A program made the position numbers and the translations under genes. Shown here piece after piece: positions 14,093 through 15,307 of a stretch of DNA of 15,307 nucleotides. Position 1 is the stretch's first letter, and every line of letters starts with the position of its first letter. The notes below the pieces were generated by a model. That model was given only the letters and a program-made list of their open reading frames with translations. It did no database searches and had not been told where the DNA came from. The stretch comes from Dehalococcoidales bacterium (GTDB lineage Bacteria; Chloroflexota; Dehalococcoidia; Dehalococcoidales; RBG-16-60-22): contig JAUWZF010000004.1 of assembly GCA_030615475.1 (NCBI GenBank), positions 1 through 15,307 of the forward strand. The letters run 5' to 3'.

Positions 14093-15307
14093 ATGAATAT
14101 TACGGAACTTGGAAGCAAGACCAAGGACGAACTGATGGAAATGGCCAAGGAAAAGGGCATTGCCACCCCGGCCACCCTGAAGAAGCATGACATCATCATG
14201 CGCCTGATGGAAACGCACGCCAAGGAGCAGGGGAATATCTTTTGCAGCGGCATCCTGGAAATTATGAGTGACGGCTACGGCTTCCTCAGGCAGGAAACCA
14301 TGCTGCCGAGCCAGACGGATGTCTATATCTCGCCGTCGCAGATTCGCCGCTTCGGCCTGCGTAACGGCGACCTGGTTACCGGACAGGGCAGGCCCCCAAA
14401 AAGCAACGAAAAATACTTCAGCCTGCTCCAGGTAGTGGCCATTAACAATATCGACCCGGAGGTTGTTAAGGCCCGGCAGCCTTTCGGGTCGCTCACGCCC
14501 ACTTTTCCCGATAAATTAATCAACCTGGAGTACTCACCTTCCGACCTCTCTACCCGCCTGCTCAATCTCATCGCTCCCATCGGGCGGGGGCAGCGTGGCC
14601 TGATAGTATCGCCGCCCAAGGCCGGTAAAACACTGCTGCTGAAATCTATCGCCAGTGCCATTACCAAAATCTACGAAGATATCCACCTGATTGTCTGTCT
14701 CATCGGCGAGCGCCCGGAAGAGGTCACGGATATGAGGCGCTCGGTCAGCGGCGAGGTAATCGCCGCTACATTCGACGAGATGGTAGAGAACCAGACACGC
14801 GTGGCCGAACTGGCGCTGGAAAGGGCCAAACGCCTGGTGGAAAGCGGCAAGGACGTGGTTATTCTTATGGATGGTATTACCCGCCTGACCCGCGCCTATA
14901 ACCTGGCCATGCCATCCAGCGGCCGTACTCTGTCCGGCGGCATCGACCCCGCCGCCCTGCACCCGGCCAAACGCTTCTTCGGCGCCGCCCGCAACACCGA
15001 AGAGGGCGGCAGCCTGACCATCATCGCCACCTGCATCATCGATACGGGCAGTCGCATGGACGACCTTATTTATGAGGAGTTCAAAGGGACGGGCAACATG
15101 GAGCTTCACCTCGACCGGAGGCTTTCGGAACGGCGCGTCTTCCCGGCCATGGATATCCAGCGCAGCGGCACCCGGCGCGAAGAACTTTTACTCGGCGAGG
15201 AAACACTGAAGCAGGTATGGCTGCTGCGGCGTATGGTGGCGATGATTGCCTCCGATTCCAATAACTTCGCCGAGGCGACTGAGAAGATTCTGGAACGCAT
15301 GCGCAAG
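14093..15307 (+). CDS. rho: Transcription termination factor Rho (3' end outside window)
   Basis: Rho is the hexameric RNA helicase that ends transcription at Rho-dependent sites. The first 405 residues are present without a stop; E. coli Rho has 419, so only a short tail is missing. The N-terminal helical region [20 protein letters not shown] is followed by the cold-shock-like RNA-binding domain ([32 protein letters not shown], about 50-115). Then come the ATPase core: Walker A PPKAGKT (174-180), [10 protein letters not shown] (205-214), Walker [12 protein letters not shown] (255-265), the Q-loop [21 protein letters not shown] (281-301) and [20 protein letters not shown]. Walker B has DG where most family members have DS. 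The ATG at 14093 has GAGGTG five bases upstream. Confidence 0.97.
   Translation, partial: MNITELGSKTKDELMEMAKEKGIATPATLKKHDIIMRLMETHAKEQGNIFCSGILEIMSDGYGFLRQETMLPSQTDVYISPSQIRRFGLRNGDLVTGQGRPPKSNEKYFSLLQVVAINNIDPEVVKARQPFGSLTPTFPDKLINLEYSPSDLSTRLLNLIAPIGRGQRGLIVSPPKAGKTLLLKSIASAITKIYEDIHLIVCLIGERPEEVTDMRRSVSGEVIAATFDEMVENQTRVAELALERAKRLVESGKDVVILMDGITRLTRAYNLAMPSSGRTLSGGIDPAALHPAKRFFGAARNTEEGGSLTIIATCIIDTGSRMDDLIYEEFKGTGNMELHLDRRLSERRVFPAMDIQRSGTRREELLLGEETLKQVWLLRRMVAMIASDSNNFAEATEKILERMRK

Noticed and set aside
14534..15109. A 191-codon minus-strand open frame antisense to rho
   Set aside because: The plus-strand frame is a clear Rho ATPase core; the antisense frame is a GC-bias shadow.

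Overview
The window is about 15.3 kb of bacterial chromosome, mostly housekeeping genes with two small accessory patches. The best guess for the host is a Chloroflexi bacterium of the Dehalococcoidia type. This is inferred from the look of the proteins (a SecA with the long acidic segment after its Walker A region, the PRPP synthetase, the CTP synthase, Rho), from the gene set, and from short GC-rich intergenic palindromes common in such genomes. It is not proven by any marker gene such as rRNA.

Left part (1-1094, + strand): the 3' end of valS (valyl-tRNA synthetase) followed by a universal stress protein, then a 77-bp palindromic dispersed repeat separating them from convergent genes.

Central left part (1101-7333, - strand): one long colinear block that reads prs (PRPP synthetase), a small DUF2007 protein, secA, a small basic protein, a 64-aa cysteine-pair protein, an EVE-domain/PD-(D/E)xK-like nuclease, a stand-alone PolX N-terminal helix-hairpin-helix protein, and an unrecognised 250-aa protein. 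Spacing is tight, with several ATGA-type or longer overlaps, so most are probably read from the extended -10 promoter upstream of prs. The 64-aa and EVE genes (3210-2147) are much more AT-rich than the genes around them and look like a small acquired cassette, probably for restriction of modified DNA.

Middle (7334-11005): a 470-bp intergenic stretch with a composite GC-rich repeat, then three - strand genes: an MFS transporter, a single-domain DEDDy exonuclease and glyA (serine hydroxymethyltransferase).

Right part (11006-15307, + strand): a second copy of the composite repeat between divergent promoters for glyA and an alpha/beta hydrolase, then pyrG (CTP synthase) behind a perfect-consensus promoter and a leader of about 155 nt, a 26-codon ORF that looks like the C-terminal stub of a transaldolase, and rho, which runs off the window end.

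The main leads are the EVE-nuclease plus Cys-pair cassette inside the secA operon, the transaldolase stub between pyrG and rho, and the two related composite repeats. No CRISPR array, rRNA, tRNA, transposase or phage gene was seen.
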